A program made the translations under genes and the position numbers. This document shows, in pieces, positions 22,967 to 33,964 of a stretch of 64,000 nucleotides of DNA. Each line of letters opens with the position of its first letter. The first letter of the stretch is position 1. The notes beneath the pieces are model-generated. The model was not told the origin of the DNA. It was given only the letters and a program-made list of their open reading frames with translations, and did not search any database. The stretch comes from Chiridota heheva (Eukaryota > Echinodermata > Holothuroidea > Apodida > Chiridotidae), in contig JAIGNY010001633.1 of the NCBI GenBank assembly GCA_020152595.1, forward strand, positions 412,501 through 476,500. Reading direction: 5' to 3'.

Positions 22967-23389
22967 CTGTTATAAAGGAATAAGAATAAGAATGAAATGT
23001 TAGTCAAAGAGAGAATAAATATAAACTTTCTCACATTCCTTAACCATAATATTCCTCTCTGTACTATCTTTTACTGAATAGATACGAGATGGTAAAAGAA
23101 TACATCAAATCTAATAGAGGATCAATTAGACAAGGCTATAAAGAGAGCTAAATTCTGCATGAAAATTAATGAATATTTGACTTATATTTTCATCACAAGT
23201 TATTCGGAAAATAAGATAAACATTTGTTTATTTACATCAAAACAAGTCAGCTACTTTTACAGCAAATTTATGTCAGAAGATTTTCATGCAAACTGCACAG
23301 CTATGAACATCTCTGAAAAATATCAAGCACCAAATACTGACCTAAAATCCCAACAAGTTGCTTTCAGAGAGGTCAAATTTTTCACATAC
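22967..23389. other. intron of WDR27-like gene (423 bp)
   Basis: The shortest intron found. AT-rich, with a good pyrimidine tract before the acceptor at 22967 and donor GTATGTG at its other end (23389). No repeats were seen. Confidence 0.7.
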
Positions 23390-23568
23390 CTTGGCAGTAC
23401 TGTGATTTCACTTGATGAGCCTCCATCTCCTTCACTTTCATTGAGAGTCAAACTATTTTTCATCTGAAGCATGACCCCATCTTCTTCATTTCTCTTCTCT
23501 CCAACCTTGGTATCAACTAATAACACATCCAAGCTCTTCTCAAAACAACTGCTTGTAAAACAAAACAC
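23390..23568 (-). CDS. WDR27: WDR27-like exon (acidic Ser/Glu-rich segment)
   Basis: Minus-strand exon of 179 bp with acceptor GTGTTTCTTCTAG| and donor CCAAG|GTATGTG. It starts in phase 0 after the exon at 25602-25696 and ends with two bases (AG). The peptide begins VFCFTSSCFEKSLDVLLVDT, continuing a WD-like strand (QENK|VFCF...) that parallels the KVLCLLASLFGGKIAVLEI region of the vertebrate protein. It then runs into an acidic linker with NEEDGVML and NESEGDGGSSSE. Confidence 0.85.
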
Positions 23569-23599
23569 CTAGAAGAAACACAAGGTATACTTAATGGTT

Positions 23600-24182
23600 G
23601 CAGTTACACTATTTAATAGAACCAGACATCACAAATGATAACACTATTTAATAAAACCAGACATCGCAAATGATACAAATGCCCTTGCTGCCAATAACAC
23701 ACCTTCCACTGTCTGTCCCACATGCTATCCCACCATCTGTCCCACATGCCATCCCAAACTCTGTCCTACAAGCTATCCCACCCTCTGCCCCACATGCAAT
23801 CCCACTCTCTGTTCCACATGCCATTCCACCTTTTGTTCCAGATACCATCCAACCCTGTCCCACACACAATCCCTTCATTTCAACCCAATTCCACCCTGTT
23901 CATCATGCCATCCTGTCTTGTCCCCCATTCTGTCCCATATGCCATGCCATCCTGTTCTACAAGTCACCCCAACCTGTACTACATGTCATGCCACCACCTT
24001 GGCCCACATGCCATACTACCTTGTCCCACAAACCACACCACCCTGTCTAGGATGCCATGCCATCCTGTCCCACACACCATGTTGCCTTGTCCCAAATGCC
24101 AGTACACCTTGTCCCACATGCCATCATAACTTGTCGCACATTCCATTCCATCCTGACCCCCATGTCATCCCACCCTCATCTC
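23600..24182. repeat. CCCACATGCCATCCCA-type minisatellite
   Basis: After a 35-bp direct duplication (ACACTATTTAATARAACCAG...) at about 23607-23670, imperfect repeats of about 22-25 bp based on CTGTCCCACATGCCATCCCA run to about 24180. The motif resembles the minisatellite inside the dispersed repeat (15438-15622, 29578-30316), but the flanks do not match, so it is either an independent expansion or an eroded copy. It lies in a 2-kb intron of the WDR27-like gene. Confidence 0.8.
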
Positions 24183-24687
24183 AATCATTATGCCATATAC
24201 CACCCAACATTATTTCCTTTAACTCTCATCCCCCTCTCACCTCTATTAACCTAACATGCCCCATCCACCTACCATCCCCCAGTTACCTACCATTCCCCAA
24301 TCACCCCCTGCCACCAAACATCTTCACCTACCATCCTCCATTCACCAAATACCCTTACCCACCTTTGCCAAGCACTCATCTACCAAATATGCTTTTAACC
24401 AACTCATCATTCCCACCTTATTCTCACATCATTCCATTGCACCGCAGCTCCCTTCTCACTACCCCCTAATAATTTAAATAAACAGAAAAACATTAACCCT
24501 TAACATAAATCTGAAAACTTATCATTTTCAGTGACTGAAATTGAGGACAGCAGTTTAAAGTATTACATTAAAGCTTTTTAATTACACTAAAGTCTTCTCT
24601 TTCACAAGTTTGCACACATTATAAATTTTAAACTTGGATTGTTGTAATTCAGAGTCGTTTCTGGTGAATGTCAAATCTCTACTTGTT
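24183..24687. other. C-rich low-complexity tract and plain intron
   Basis: 24183-24475 is C/T/A-rich, with many CCC and CCTACC words and few G. It may be the degenerate edge of the preceding minisatellite. 24476-24687 is ordinary AT-rich sequence. Confidence 0.5.
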
Positions 24688-25562
24688 CATATACTACGCC
24701 ACTTATATCCAGAATAAATTGTAGAGCCTCAAAATATACTACACAATTCATATCCTGAATAAATCTTTAGATCCTTAGAATATACTACACAACTTATATC
24801 CTGAATAAAATCTTTAGATCCTCAGAATATACTACACAATTTATATCCTGGATAAATCTGCAGAGCCTCAGAATATACTACACAATTTATATCCTGAATA
24901 AATCTTTAGATCCTCAGAATATACTACACAATTTATATCCTGAATAAATCTTTAGATCCTCAGAATTTACTACACAACTTATATCCTGAATAAATCTGCA
25001 GAGCCTCAGAATATACTACACAATTTATATCCTGAATAAATCTTTGGAGCCTCAGAATATACTATACAACTTATATCCTGAATAAATCTGTAGAGCCTCA
25101 GAATATACTACACATCTTATATCCTGAATAAATCTTTAGAGCCTCAGAATTTACTACACAACTTATATCCTGAATAAATCTGCAGAGCCTCAGAATATAC
25201 TACACAACTTGTATTCTGAATTAATCTGTGGAGCCTCAGAATATACTACACAACTTGTATTCTGAATTAATCTGCAGAGCCTCAGAATATACTACACAAC
25301 TTGTATTCTGAATTAATCTGTGGAGCCTCAGAATATACTACACAACTTGTATTCTGAATTAATCTAAGAATATACTGCAGAGCCTCAGAATATACCACAC
25401 AACTAATAATCTGAATTAATCTGCAGAGCCTCAGAATATACCACACAACTAATAATCTGAATTAATCTGCAGAGCCTCAGAATATACCACACAACTTATA
25501 ATCTGAATTAATCTGTGGAGCCTCAGAATATACTACACAACTTATATCCTGAATAAATCTTT
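24688..25562. repeat. 46-bp tandem repeat, about 19 copies
   Basis: Unit TCAGAATATACTACACAACT plus TATATCCTGAATAAATCTGC plus AGAGCC (46 bp). There are two subfamilies, ATATCCTGAATAAATCTTTA on the left and GTATTCTGAATTAATCTGTG on the right, and a few ATAATCTG units near 25400-25510. It ends only about 40 bp from the 5' splice site of the exon at 25602-25696. Confidence 0.95.
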
Positions 25563-25601
25563 CCATCATGACAAACCATTTCTAATTTCTGTATGTTGTA
25601 C

Positions 25602-25696
25602 CTTGTTTTCCTGCTGAGACTGAGAAAATGCAAAATTTCCAACAACTGGGAGGAATTTCTGAGGTCTTTCTATGTGTTCTTCTGATTGCACAGGGT
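25602..25696 (-). CDS. WDR27: WDR27-like exon
   Basis: Minus-strand exon of 95 bp with acceptor TGATCATTTTATAG| and donor AACAAG|GTACAA. It starts with AC, which completes G from the exon at 35157-35257 to Asp, and ends in phase 0. The peptide is PVQSEEHIERPQKFLPVVGN then FAFSQSQQENK. It matches the part of WDR27 between the KDF and KVLCL segments of one propeller blade. It is separated from its upstream neighbour by a 9.5-kb intron full of mobile elements. Confidence 0.8.
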
Positions 25697-25799
25697 CTAT
25701 AAAATGATCAAAATCAAACAGATCTATGTCAAACTCCTTTATAATGTCAAAACCATTAAAAATTGTCAAATTACAAAGTAACACAGAAGATAAATACAG

Positions 25800-26840
25800 T
25801 TCAAAATGGAAAATTAATGTTTAAACAGGTTTTAGACAATTGGGTCTTAATGACTTTTTTCAAGAGTATCTAATCCTTGCAGTTGTGTAAGAAATCAGGG
25901 AGATGGTTCCAGAGATGAGATGCAGCATATGTGAAAGAACAATAACCAAAGACTGAAGCCGCAGTGTAGGAAGTAGAAGTGCAGAGCCTCGATTAGGTAT
26001 GTGAACAGTAACAGTCTCATGCAATTAAAAAGGAGTTGAATTATAATTATAAGCAAGTACAGTACTTTCAACTGGATTTAAAAATGGACTGGCAACCAAT
26101 AAAGTTCACAGAGGACAGAATAGATATGACAATGTTTTTTTTTAAACTGATAATATGGACAGCACTGTTCTGTATCTTTTGCAATTTGTCGATATGTAAG
26201 TTTGGTAAACCGTAGAGAAGTGAGTTGTTTAAATCAAGTTTAGATGTAATGAAAGAATGGATAAGTATTTCACAAGTTTTCTTTTCAATGCACTTTCTAA
26301 GTCTACTTATGTTTCTCAGCTGTGTGTATGTTTTACAGACATCAACAATTGGTGTACTAAGCTTCAGGATAAAATCAAGATAAACTCTAAGAATTCGGAT
26401 GACAGATAAAGGATGAAATCAACCAATACACATTGGAAAATCAGTGAATCTAAGAATAACAAATCATGAATTCGGATGACAGATAAAGGATGAACAATGC
26501 CAGTACCAATACACATTGGAGGGATATAATCAGTGAATGATGTGAATCGAGAATAAAAAATTATAAATTCAGATTTGTGACTGTTCATCTTTAACTTGTG
26601 TGCAATCATCCATGTCTGTATATCCTTTAAACACATCTCCATTTTATTGCAGCCAGACTGGATATCTTCTTTCTCAAAAATAAAATACTTGTGTGTCATC
26701 AGCATAAAGATTACAATTTATTCTATGACAACGAATTATGTCTCCCAAGCTAGATGTTTACATAGCGAAAAGAAGAGGGCCAAGCACAGACCCCTGAGGA
26801 ACATCATATGATTAGAACATGCAAGTCTCCTCTATTGATG
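25800..26840 (-). pseudogene. L2/CR1-like LINE fragment (RT)
   Basis: On the minus strand, about 26815-26680 reads VPQGSVLGPLLFAM, then after a stop CNLYADDTQVFYF, the RT catalytic box in the form typical of L2 and CR1. It continues CLKDIQTWMIAHKLKMNSHK (about 26625) and further down RNISRLRKCIEKKTCEILIH with SLLYGLPNLHIDKLQKIQNS (about 26310-26170), and fades near 25800. A duplicated block (GAATTCGGATGACAGATAAA at about 26391 and 26470) interrupts it. Stops and frameshifts are frequent. The 51-bp array begins just upstream of its 5' edge. Confidence 0.8.
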
Positions 26841-26892
26841 GTACATTATTGATGGTACATTCTACAAAGCTATCTCTCAAGTTAGTTGTTAA

Positions 26893-27963
26893 ATCCCATC
26901 AAGCTCTAGGGCTTATAGAGCCAGTGTTAAAAACCTGGTTTCCATCCCATCAAGCTTTAGGGCTTATAGAGCCAGTGTTAAAAACCCGGTTTCTATCCCA
27001 TCAAGCTCTAGAGCTTATAGAGCCAGCCCTAAATGTCCGGTTTCCATCTCATCAAGCTCTAGGGCTTATAGAGCCAGTGTTAAAAACCCGGTCTCCATTC
27101 CATCAAGCTCTAGAGCTTATAGAGCCAGCCCTAAATGTCCGGTTTCCATCTCATCAAGCTCTAGGGCTCATAGAGCCAGTGTTAAAAACCCGGTTTTCAT
27201 CCCATCAAGCTTTAGGGCTTAAAGAGCCAAAGTTGAAAACCCAGTTTCCATCCCATCAAGCTCTAGGGCTTATAGAGCCAGTGTTAAAAACCCGGTTTCC
27301 ATCCCATCAAGCTCTAGGGCTTATAGAGCCAGTGTTAAAAACCCGGTCTCCATTCCATCAAGCTCTAGAGCTTATAGAGCCAGCCCTAAATGTCCGGTTT
27401 CCATCTCATCAAGCTCTAGGGCTCATAGAGCCAGTGTTAAAAACCCGGTTTTCATCCCATCAAGCTTTAGGGCTTAAAGAGCCAAAGTTGAAAACCCAGT
27501 TTCCATCCCATCAAGCTCTAGGGCTTATAGAGCCAGTGTTAAAACCCGGTCTCCATTCCATCAAGCTCTAGAGCTTATAGAGCCAGCCCTAAATGTCCGG
27601 TTTCCATCTCATCAAGCTCTAGGGCTCATAGAGCCAGTGTTAAAAACCCGGTTTCCATCCCATCAAGCTCTAGGGCTTATAGAGCCAAAGTTGAAAACCC
27701 AGTTTCCATCCCATCAAGCTCTAGGGTTTATAGAGCCAGTGTTAAAAACCGGGTTTCCATACCATCAAGCTCTGAGCTTATAGAGCCAGTGTTAAAAACC
27801 CGGTTTCCATCCCATCAAGCTCTAGGGCTTATAGAGCCAGTGTTAAAAACCCGGTTTCCATCCCATCAAGCTCTAGGGCTTATAGAGCCAGTGTTAAAAA
27901 CCCAGTTTCCATCCCATCAAGCTCTAGGGCTTATAGAGCCAGTGTTAAAAACCCGGTTTCCAT
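26893..27963. repeat. 51-bp tandem repeat with 255-bp higher-order unit
   Basis: Unit CATCCCATCAAGCTCTAGGG plus CTTATAGAGCCAGTGTTAAA plus AACCCGGTTTC (51 bp, 17 codons, hence the open frame). There are about 21 copies. Variant units (AGCCCTAAATGTCC, AAAGTTGAAAACCC) recur in the same order. The block from about 27063 reappears at about 27318, a 255-bp (5-mer) higher-order repeat, and again in part from about 27517. Units contain AGCTCTAGGGCT and TATAGAGCC inverted segments. Confidence 0.95.
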
Positions 27964-27984
27964 GGTGCTGAGCAGACATTATTC

Positions 27985-28170
27985 TCCCTGGATAACTCCC
28001 AAGCCACAACTGGTATTAACCCCACAGCTGAGTGAACTGCAGCAAATGGATCATTTAAGTGTCTTGCTCAAGGACACAGCACATCGTCCTGGCTGAGATT
28101 CAATCCCAGTACCTTTTGAGTATGAGAACAATTCTTGAACCACTGGGCCACTGGGCTACTGCATGACTTG
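27985..28170 (-). mobile_element. tRNA-derived SINE-like repeat
   Basis: On the minus strand there is an A-box-like TAGCCCAGTGG (28148-28158) and, about 41 nt on, a B-box-like GGATTGAATCTC (28095-28106). The body GTGTCCTTGAGCAAGACACT follows. This combination (tRNA promoter followed by the CCTTGAGCAAGACACTT body) is a repeat type widely seen in aquatic animal genomes. It is old and diverged. No clear target duplication was found. It sits directly against the 51-bp array. Confidence 0.7.
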
Positions 28171-28731
28171 TCTTTGATGTTGAAATACATGAGACCCATA
28201 GTATACTTATATTATCTGACATAAATGCCTCAAAAAGATCATTAAATCAAACAGCAAAAATCAACTGCACTTTAATACATTACTCAAACAATTACAAGCT
28301 AAAATTACAATTATAAAGTGTTTCCAACCAACAAAGTGAAAAACCTGTACCTGCCTTTTCGTTATGGGTTGTAGTTTTGCTGTTTTTAATTCTAAGATTT
28401 CAAAAAATGTTATACCTTGATGATAGTCCATTCTTTCTTGGTTTATTCATTACAAGTGTACACGGCTTAAAATGCACTGTCACAAGTAATTAAAGAACAA
28501 TTGCACATAAATTTCTCATTCTATTTCAGTTTTAATTATATTTCTTTTTGTGAATTTCACCCTTATATTTATGAGGACGTATTTGAAAAGTTTCCTACAG
28601 CAGGTAGAGCAGCTTATAACTAACCTACATCAGGTTCCAAATCAATATATAGCTACTTATTATTCAACCAACAGTTGTTGAAACTTAACTGACATCATTT
28701 AGGGAAAACAGCTATAAATTAGATATGATTG
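28171..28731. other. intronic sequence, no feature seen
   Basis: Plain AT-rich intron. A 29-bp stretch at 28351-28379 has splice-like borders but is not needed to keep the host gene in frame. Confidence 0.5.
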
Positions 28732-29195
28732 TTTGATGAGGGTTTAACAGCACCACGACAGCGAGGGTGAAAGTGTGCCTGAGGATTAGATCATTCCAGA
28801 GGTAGAAAGAAAATAGGAGTCTGAGAGAAGTACAGGGGTTAATAGTCAAGATGCTGGGATCAAAAGAGGAAGTGCAGGAGAGCAAAAAATGGGTAAATGT
28901 AGGTAGGGTGGGAGAGGAGGACTAAATATGGTTATAAAGGGAGGCACAATGAAGGAAAGAGATCATTTGATCTGGAGGGTTTTTCTAAAAGAGTTCGGCT
29001 ATGGAGTTGTGAGGGGTGAGGGAAGCTCTGGGAAGGTTGTACAGGGGGCAGGCAAGGAGGACATGGCGGACTGTGAAGGGGCAATGGCAATTGTTGCAGA
29101 GGGGTGGGGGTAGTAAGGAGGTAGGAGTGAGTGAAGTGTGACCTATTCTAAGACAGGTAATGTGGACGTTGTCGATACGGGAGAGATTGTGGATA
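28732..29195 (-). pseudogene. I-type LINE copy 3 (3' end only)
   Basis: About 460 bp aligning to the 3' ends at 17250-17710 and 51840-52300. On the minus strand it retains NNCHCPFTVRHVLLACPLYN, the C-terminal knuckle, and ends at TGATTGTTTGATGAGGGTTT (plus strand), the same terminus as the other two copies. It is severely 5'-truncated. Confidence 0.85.
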
Positions 29196-29487
29196 AATTA
29201 GATCAGCTGTAAAGATCACGAACTGCACCCCATATATCCTAATCTTTAATAATTCTATCTTCTATCCTCACAATAGATGAATTTACAGCTAACAAATCCT
29301 GACCGTCCCCTCTGTAAAGAACAAGCAAACAGTGGTGCAAACTATATGTCATTCAGTGTGGTAGCCAGCATTAAAAAAGTGAGAGGTCCGTGATGGTCCT
29401 AGATCCCCCTCCCAAGACAAATTGTTCAAATTTAGCCCACTTCTGTGGGCAATTTTGTTTAGCTTTTTGCAAAAAATATATAATTAA
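29196..29487. other. unassigned intronic sequence
   Basis: The minus strand has a good acceptor (TGTTCTTTACAG, near 29327) followed by GDGQDLLAVNSSIVRIEDRI, but the frame meets stops at once and no phase-compatible donor was found. It is probably a relic and not an exon. Confidence 0.25.
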
Positions 29488-30855
29488 AACATTAAATACC
29501 ATCATGGTTCACATGCCCATGCAACTTGACACTTATATCATATGACCCAGCCAATTAAAAAAGTGGCATCTCACACTAAGTCCCACATGACATCCCATCC
29601 CATGTCCCACATGGCATTCCACCATATCTCCCACATGGCATCCCATCCCTTGTCCCACGTGGCAGTACACCATGTCCCACATGGCATCCCATCCTATGAC
29701 CCACACGGCATCCCATCCTATGTCCCACATGGATCCCATACCATATGCCAAATGACATCCCACCCCATGTCCCACATGACATCCCACCCCATGTCCCACA
29801 TGACATCCCATCCCATGTCTTGTCCCACATGGCATTCCACCATATCTCCCACATAGCATCCCACCCCATCCCACCCCTTGTCCCACATGGCATTCCACCA
29901 TATGTCCACATGGCATTCCACCATAGGTCCCACATGGCATCTCATCCTATGACCCACATGGCATCCCACCCTATGTCCCACATGGATCTTATCCCATTTG
30001 CCAAATGACATCCCACCCTATGTCCCACATGACATCCCATCCCATGCTTTGTCCCACATGGCATTCCACCATATCTCCCACATGGCATTCCACCATACAG
30101 TATGTCTCACATGGTATTCCACCATGTCCCACATGGCATCCCACCCTATGACCCACATGGCATCCCACCCTATATCCCAAATGGATCCCATCTACATGTA
30201 TTTCCCACATTAATCCAACCAAATGTACCACATGACATCCCTCCCTGTCCACATGGCATCCCTCCCCATGTCCCACATGGCATTCTACCCCATGTCCCAC
30301 ATAACATGCCATAGGCTCCATAAGAAGTCTCATCCTAGCTATCACAGTCCCTGATTGAGCATACTATGTATGAAAGTGTCAGTTCATATATAAACTTATA
30401 TGCAAATGACTTGTTAAATAAGAAAAAAGGCGGAGTCAAATAATAATGCCTGATAGAGCCCTTGGTGTATACCACATGGTATATATTAAATCATATGTCC
30501 CGTATGGCCCTCATCCATGTCCCAAATGGCATCCCTCCCTATGTCCATATGCAGTCACATCCTGTCACACTCCCTGACTGAGCATACTAAATAAAAAAGT
30601 CATGTCAGTTCATATACTGTAGCAACTTTATGCAAATGACCACAATAATAAAGGCAAAGTTTAATAATCATGCCTGCTTCAAATTTTTTAAGGATTTTAA
30701 ATCTCCGGGGCTACGAGAGAGACGCTTGAGAATCTTTAAAGAATATTGAAAAATTATATTATTTTACAATTATATTCTAAGAAAATATCAATTGTTTTGT
30801 AGATTTTTTAAGAAAACTAGTCTTCAATCTATCTTAAGTGTCTCTGAGGAAATTG
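29488..30855 (+). mobile_element. dispersed repeat, copy 2 (long internal minisatellite)
   Basis: Second copy of the element at 15345-16155, with the same head (AAATACCATCATGGTTCACA), the same (CATCCCA)-rich core and the same tail through TTTAAATCTCCGGGGCTACG and CTTAAGTGTCTCTGA. The length difference (about 1370 against 810 bp) is almost entirely in the minisatellite. The tail again has two related halves, starting near 30352 and 30577. No coding capacity. Confidence 0.8.
29578..30316. repeat. CATCCCA-type minisatellite (copy 2)
   Basis: About 740 bp of imperfect repeats of CATGTCCCACATGGCATCCC and CATATCTCCCACATGGCATT. A block of about 260 bp is partly duplicated: the CATGGATC...CATTTGCCAAATGACATCCC segments near 29727 and 29985 match each other. 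Translation frames on both strands are by-products. Confidence 0.9.
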
Positions 30856-31817
30856 TAAGGATGTAAGGAAATTCTGGCCTTCCATTAGGATATCTAAAGA
30901 AATTTTAACTTTTTCTTAAGAACTCTGAAGAAATTTTAACATTTTCTGAGGAATTCTCAAAAAACTTTTCAACATTTCTGAGGAAATCTCAGAAAAACTG
31001 CGGACAGCCGGACGGATGAAATCGCCATTACATAGCTTTGCATTATGCTTCGAATGCTCACCAAAAACAATATTATCCCAATTTGTGAAAATTTCCTCGA
31101 AAAAGTGGGGCATCCGGACCCCCCATTCCCCCCACCCCCTTCCTATGGCTAGACCATTGATGTTATTCAATAAGTCATTGGAAATAATGACTGTGTATAT
31201 TTACATACCAGTAAGAATAGCTATAATACCAGCACTGTATTAACAAGTATTCAATTAACAAAGCTATCAATGGCAGTTACCATTTTATCTGTATCTACAA
31301 TCTTGGACAAAACTGTTGGAACACTTCAGCTATTTGAGAACTACATATGTTATAGTGTTATGTTTCTTTGATATTTTTTCCGAGAATTGTAACCCCCTGC
31401 CCCCTCTTCCTTTTCAAAATTGAATACATTAATTTTTAATGTCATTTCCAGGAAAAACAGTAACAACAACCAACATTGAATAGGGAGGGGGAAGGGGAAG
31501 GGAGGACAATTAATATTGTAAAGTAGGGGACGGGAACACTGGCGGTGTCAATGAAATGATAGAAATGTCCTTAAAATTTAAAATATCAATTACAATTGGA
31601 ATAGTAGAGATTGAAAAAGCAACAGAAAAAAATCCAGCATTACTGATTTCTAAATGTGGAATAATTTACAATAGAAAAGTAGCTTCATGAAAAACGTCAC
31701 ATATTTTCACCAAGTGTTTAAGATTGTAGATCCAAAAACAGCGTTGTCACAACTGAATGAAGCGGATAAACTTATTGAATCACTGAACTCCTCCATGGTG
31801 CTAGAGCATACATTCCA
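30856..31817. other. intronic sequence, low-complexity patches only
   Basis: Contains AATTTTAACATTTTCTGAGGAA-like short repeats (30890-30990), G-rich and C-rich patches (31115-31140, 31480-31530) and otherwise plain sequence. Open frames at 30916-31170 (minus), 31016-31243 (plus) and 31687-31875 (plus) have no recognised domain. Confidence 0.45.
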
Positions 31818-33080
31818 GCCTGTGACACTTCAGGTCATTCCAGTCAGTGACAGTTCAGGTCATTCCAGTCAGTGACAGTTCAGGTCATTCCAGTCAGTGA
31901 CAGTTCAAGCCATTCCAGTCAGTGACAGTTCAGGCCATTCCAGTCAGTAACACTTCAGGTCATTCCTGTCAGTGACAGTTCAGGTCATTCCAGTCAGTGA
32001 CAGACCAGGTCATTCCAGTCAGCGACAGTTCAGGCCATTCCAGTCAGCGACAGTTCAGACCATTCCAGTCAGCGACAGTTCAGGCCATTCCAGTCAGCGA
32101 CAGTTCAGGCCATTCCAGTCAGTGACAGTTCAGGCCATTCCAGTCAGCCACAGTTCAGGTCATTCCAGTCAGCGACAGTTCAGGCCATTCCAGTCAGCGA
32201 CAGTTCAGGCCATTCCAGTCAGCGACAGTTCAGGCCATTCCAATCAGCGGCAGTTCAGGCCATTCCAGTCAGCGGCAGTTCAGGTCATTCCAGTCAGCGG
32301 CAGTTCAGGTCATTCCAGTCAACGACAGTTCAGGCCATTCCAGTCAGCGGCAGTTCAGGCCATTCCAGTCAGCGGCAGTTCAGGTCATTCCAGTCAGCGG
32401 CAGTTCAGGTCATTCCAGTCAGTGGCAGTTCAGGTCATTCCAGTCAGCGGCAGTTCAGGTCATTCCAGTCAGGGCAGTTCAGGTCATTCCAGTCAGCGGC
32501 AGTTCAGGTCATTCCAGTCAGCGGCAGTTCAGGTCATTCCAGTCAGCGACAGTTCAGGTCATTCCAGTCAGCGACAGTTCAGGTCATTCCAGTCACAACA
32601 GTTCAGGTCATTCCAGTCAGCGACAGTTCAGGTCATTCCAGTCAGCGACAGTTCAGGTCATTCCAGTCAGCGACAGTTCAGGTCATTCCAGTCAGTGACA
32701 GTTCAGGTCATTTCAGTCAGCGACAATTCAGGTCGATCCAGTCAGCGACAGTTTAGGCCATTCCAGTCAGCGACAGTTCAGGTCATTCCAGTCAGCGACA
32801 GTTCAGGCCATTCCAGTCAGCGACAGTTCAGGCCATTCCAGTCAGCGACAGTTAAGGTTATTCCAGTCAGCGACAGTTCAGGTCATTCCAGTCAGCGACA
32901 GTTCAGGTCATTCCAGTCAGCTACAGACCAGGTCCTTCCAGTCAGCGAAAGTTCAGGTCGTTCCAGTCAGCAACAGTTCAGGTCATTCCAGTCAGTGACA
33001 GTTCAGGTCATTCCAGTCAGTGACAGTTCAGGTCATTCCAGTCAGTGACAGTTCAGGTCATTCCAGTCAGTGACAGTTCT
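31818..33080. repeat. 25-bp tandem repeat, about 50 copies
   Basis: Unit TTCAGGTCATTCCAGTCAGC plus GACAG (25 bp). Variants alternate in patches: CAGTGACAG at both ends, CAGCGACAG in the middle and CAGCGGCAG from about 32250 to 32540, suggesting successive local expansions from the centre. Because 25 is not a multiple of 3, the three frames cycle, giving one long open frame of 75-bp period. Confidence 0.96.
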
Positions 33081-33106
33081 TATGAAGAAAAAATGTTTGA
33101 ATTGGT

Positions 33107-33833
33107 ACTTTGTAACACTTTTGAGTTCTTGTAGATGGACCTTTTGAGTTTTGTAGATGGACCTTTTGAGTTCTTGTAGATGGACCTTTTAAGTTCTTGT
33201 AGATGGACCTTTTGAGTTTTTGTAGATGGACCTTTGAGTTTTTGTAGATGGACCTTTTGAGTTCTTGTAGATGGACCTTTTGAGTTCTTGTAGATGGACC
33301 TTTTAAGTTCTTGTAGATGGCCCATTGAGTTCTTGTAGATGGACCTTTTAAGTTCTTGTAGATGGACCTTTTGAGTTCTTGTAGATGGACCTTTTAAGTT
33401 CTTGTAGATGGACCTTTTGAGTTCTTGTAGATGGCCCATTGAGTTCTTGTAGATGGACCTTTTGAGTTTTTGTAGATGGACCTTTTAAGTTCTTGTAGAT
33501 GGCCCATTGAGTTCTTGTAGATGGACCTTTTGAGTTCTTGTAGATGGACCTTTTGAGTTTTTGTAGATGGACCTTTTGAGTTCTTGTAGATGGACCTTTT
33601 GAGTTCTTGTAGATGGCCCATTGAGTTCTTGTAAATGGACTTTTTGAGTTCTTGTAGATGGACCTTTTGAGTTCTTGTAGATGAATCTTTTGAGTTCTTG
33701 TAGATGGACCTTTTGAGTTTTTGTAAATGGACCTTTTGAGTTCTTGTAGATGGACCTTTTGAGTTCTTGTAGATGGACCTTTTGAGTTCTTGTAGATGGA
33801 CCTTTTGAGTTCTTGTAGATGGACCTTTCAATG
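33107..33833. repeat. 23-bp tandem repeat, about 31 copies
   Basis: Unit TTTTGAGTTCTTGTAGATGG plus ACC (23 bp), with a recurring 22-bp form GGCCCATTGAGTTC. It lies only about 27 bp from the end of the unrelated 25-bp array. Confidence 0.96.
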
Positions 33834-33964
33834 ATGTTATCTGTAGCAAAAATCTGAAGTCAGGTGGTGGCACGAATTATTCTTCTAGCTGGTCATACTG
33901 GTTCAAGAAAATCAGTTGGAGGCATTATTGGCACAAGCCCTCAACAACCTTCTACATGAAAGTG

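Noticed and set aside
28351-28379. 29-bp micro-exon with splice-like borders on the minus strand
   Set aside because: The exons at 35157-35257 and 25602-25696 already join in phase (G+AC gives Asp). Adding this one would break the frame, and its acceptor tract is weak.
29230-29327. Candidate minus-strand exon after a strong acceptor
   Set aside because: The frame reaches a stop soon after and no donor gives a phase compatible with neighbours. The sequence does not fit the WDR27 order.
31972-33048. 358-codon open frame rich in Ser, Gln and Phe
   Set aside because: Produced by the 25-bp repeat, whose three frames cycle every 75 bp without a stop. The same composition appears in all copies, with no unique sequence at either end.
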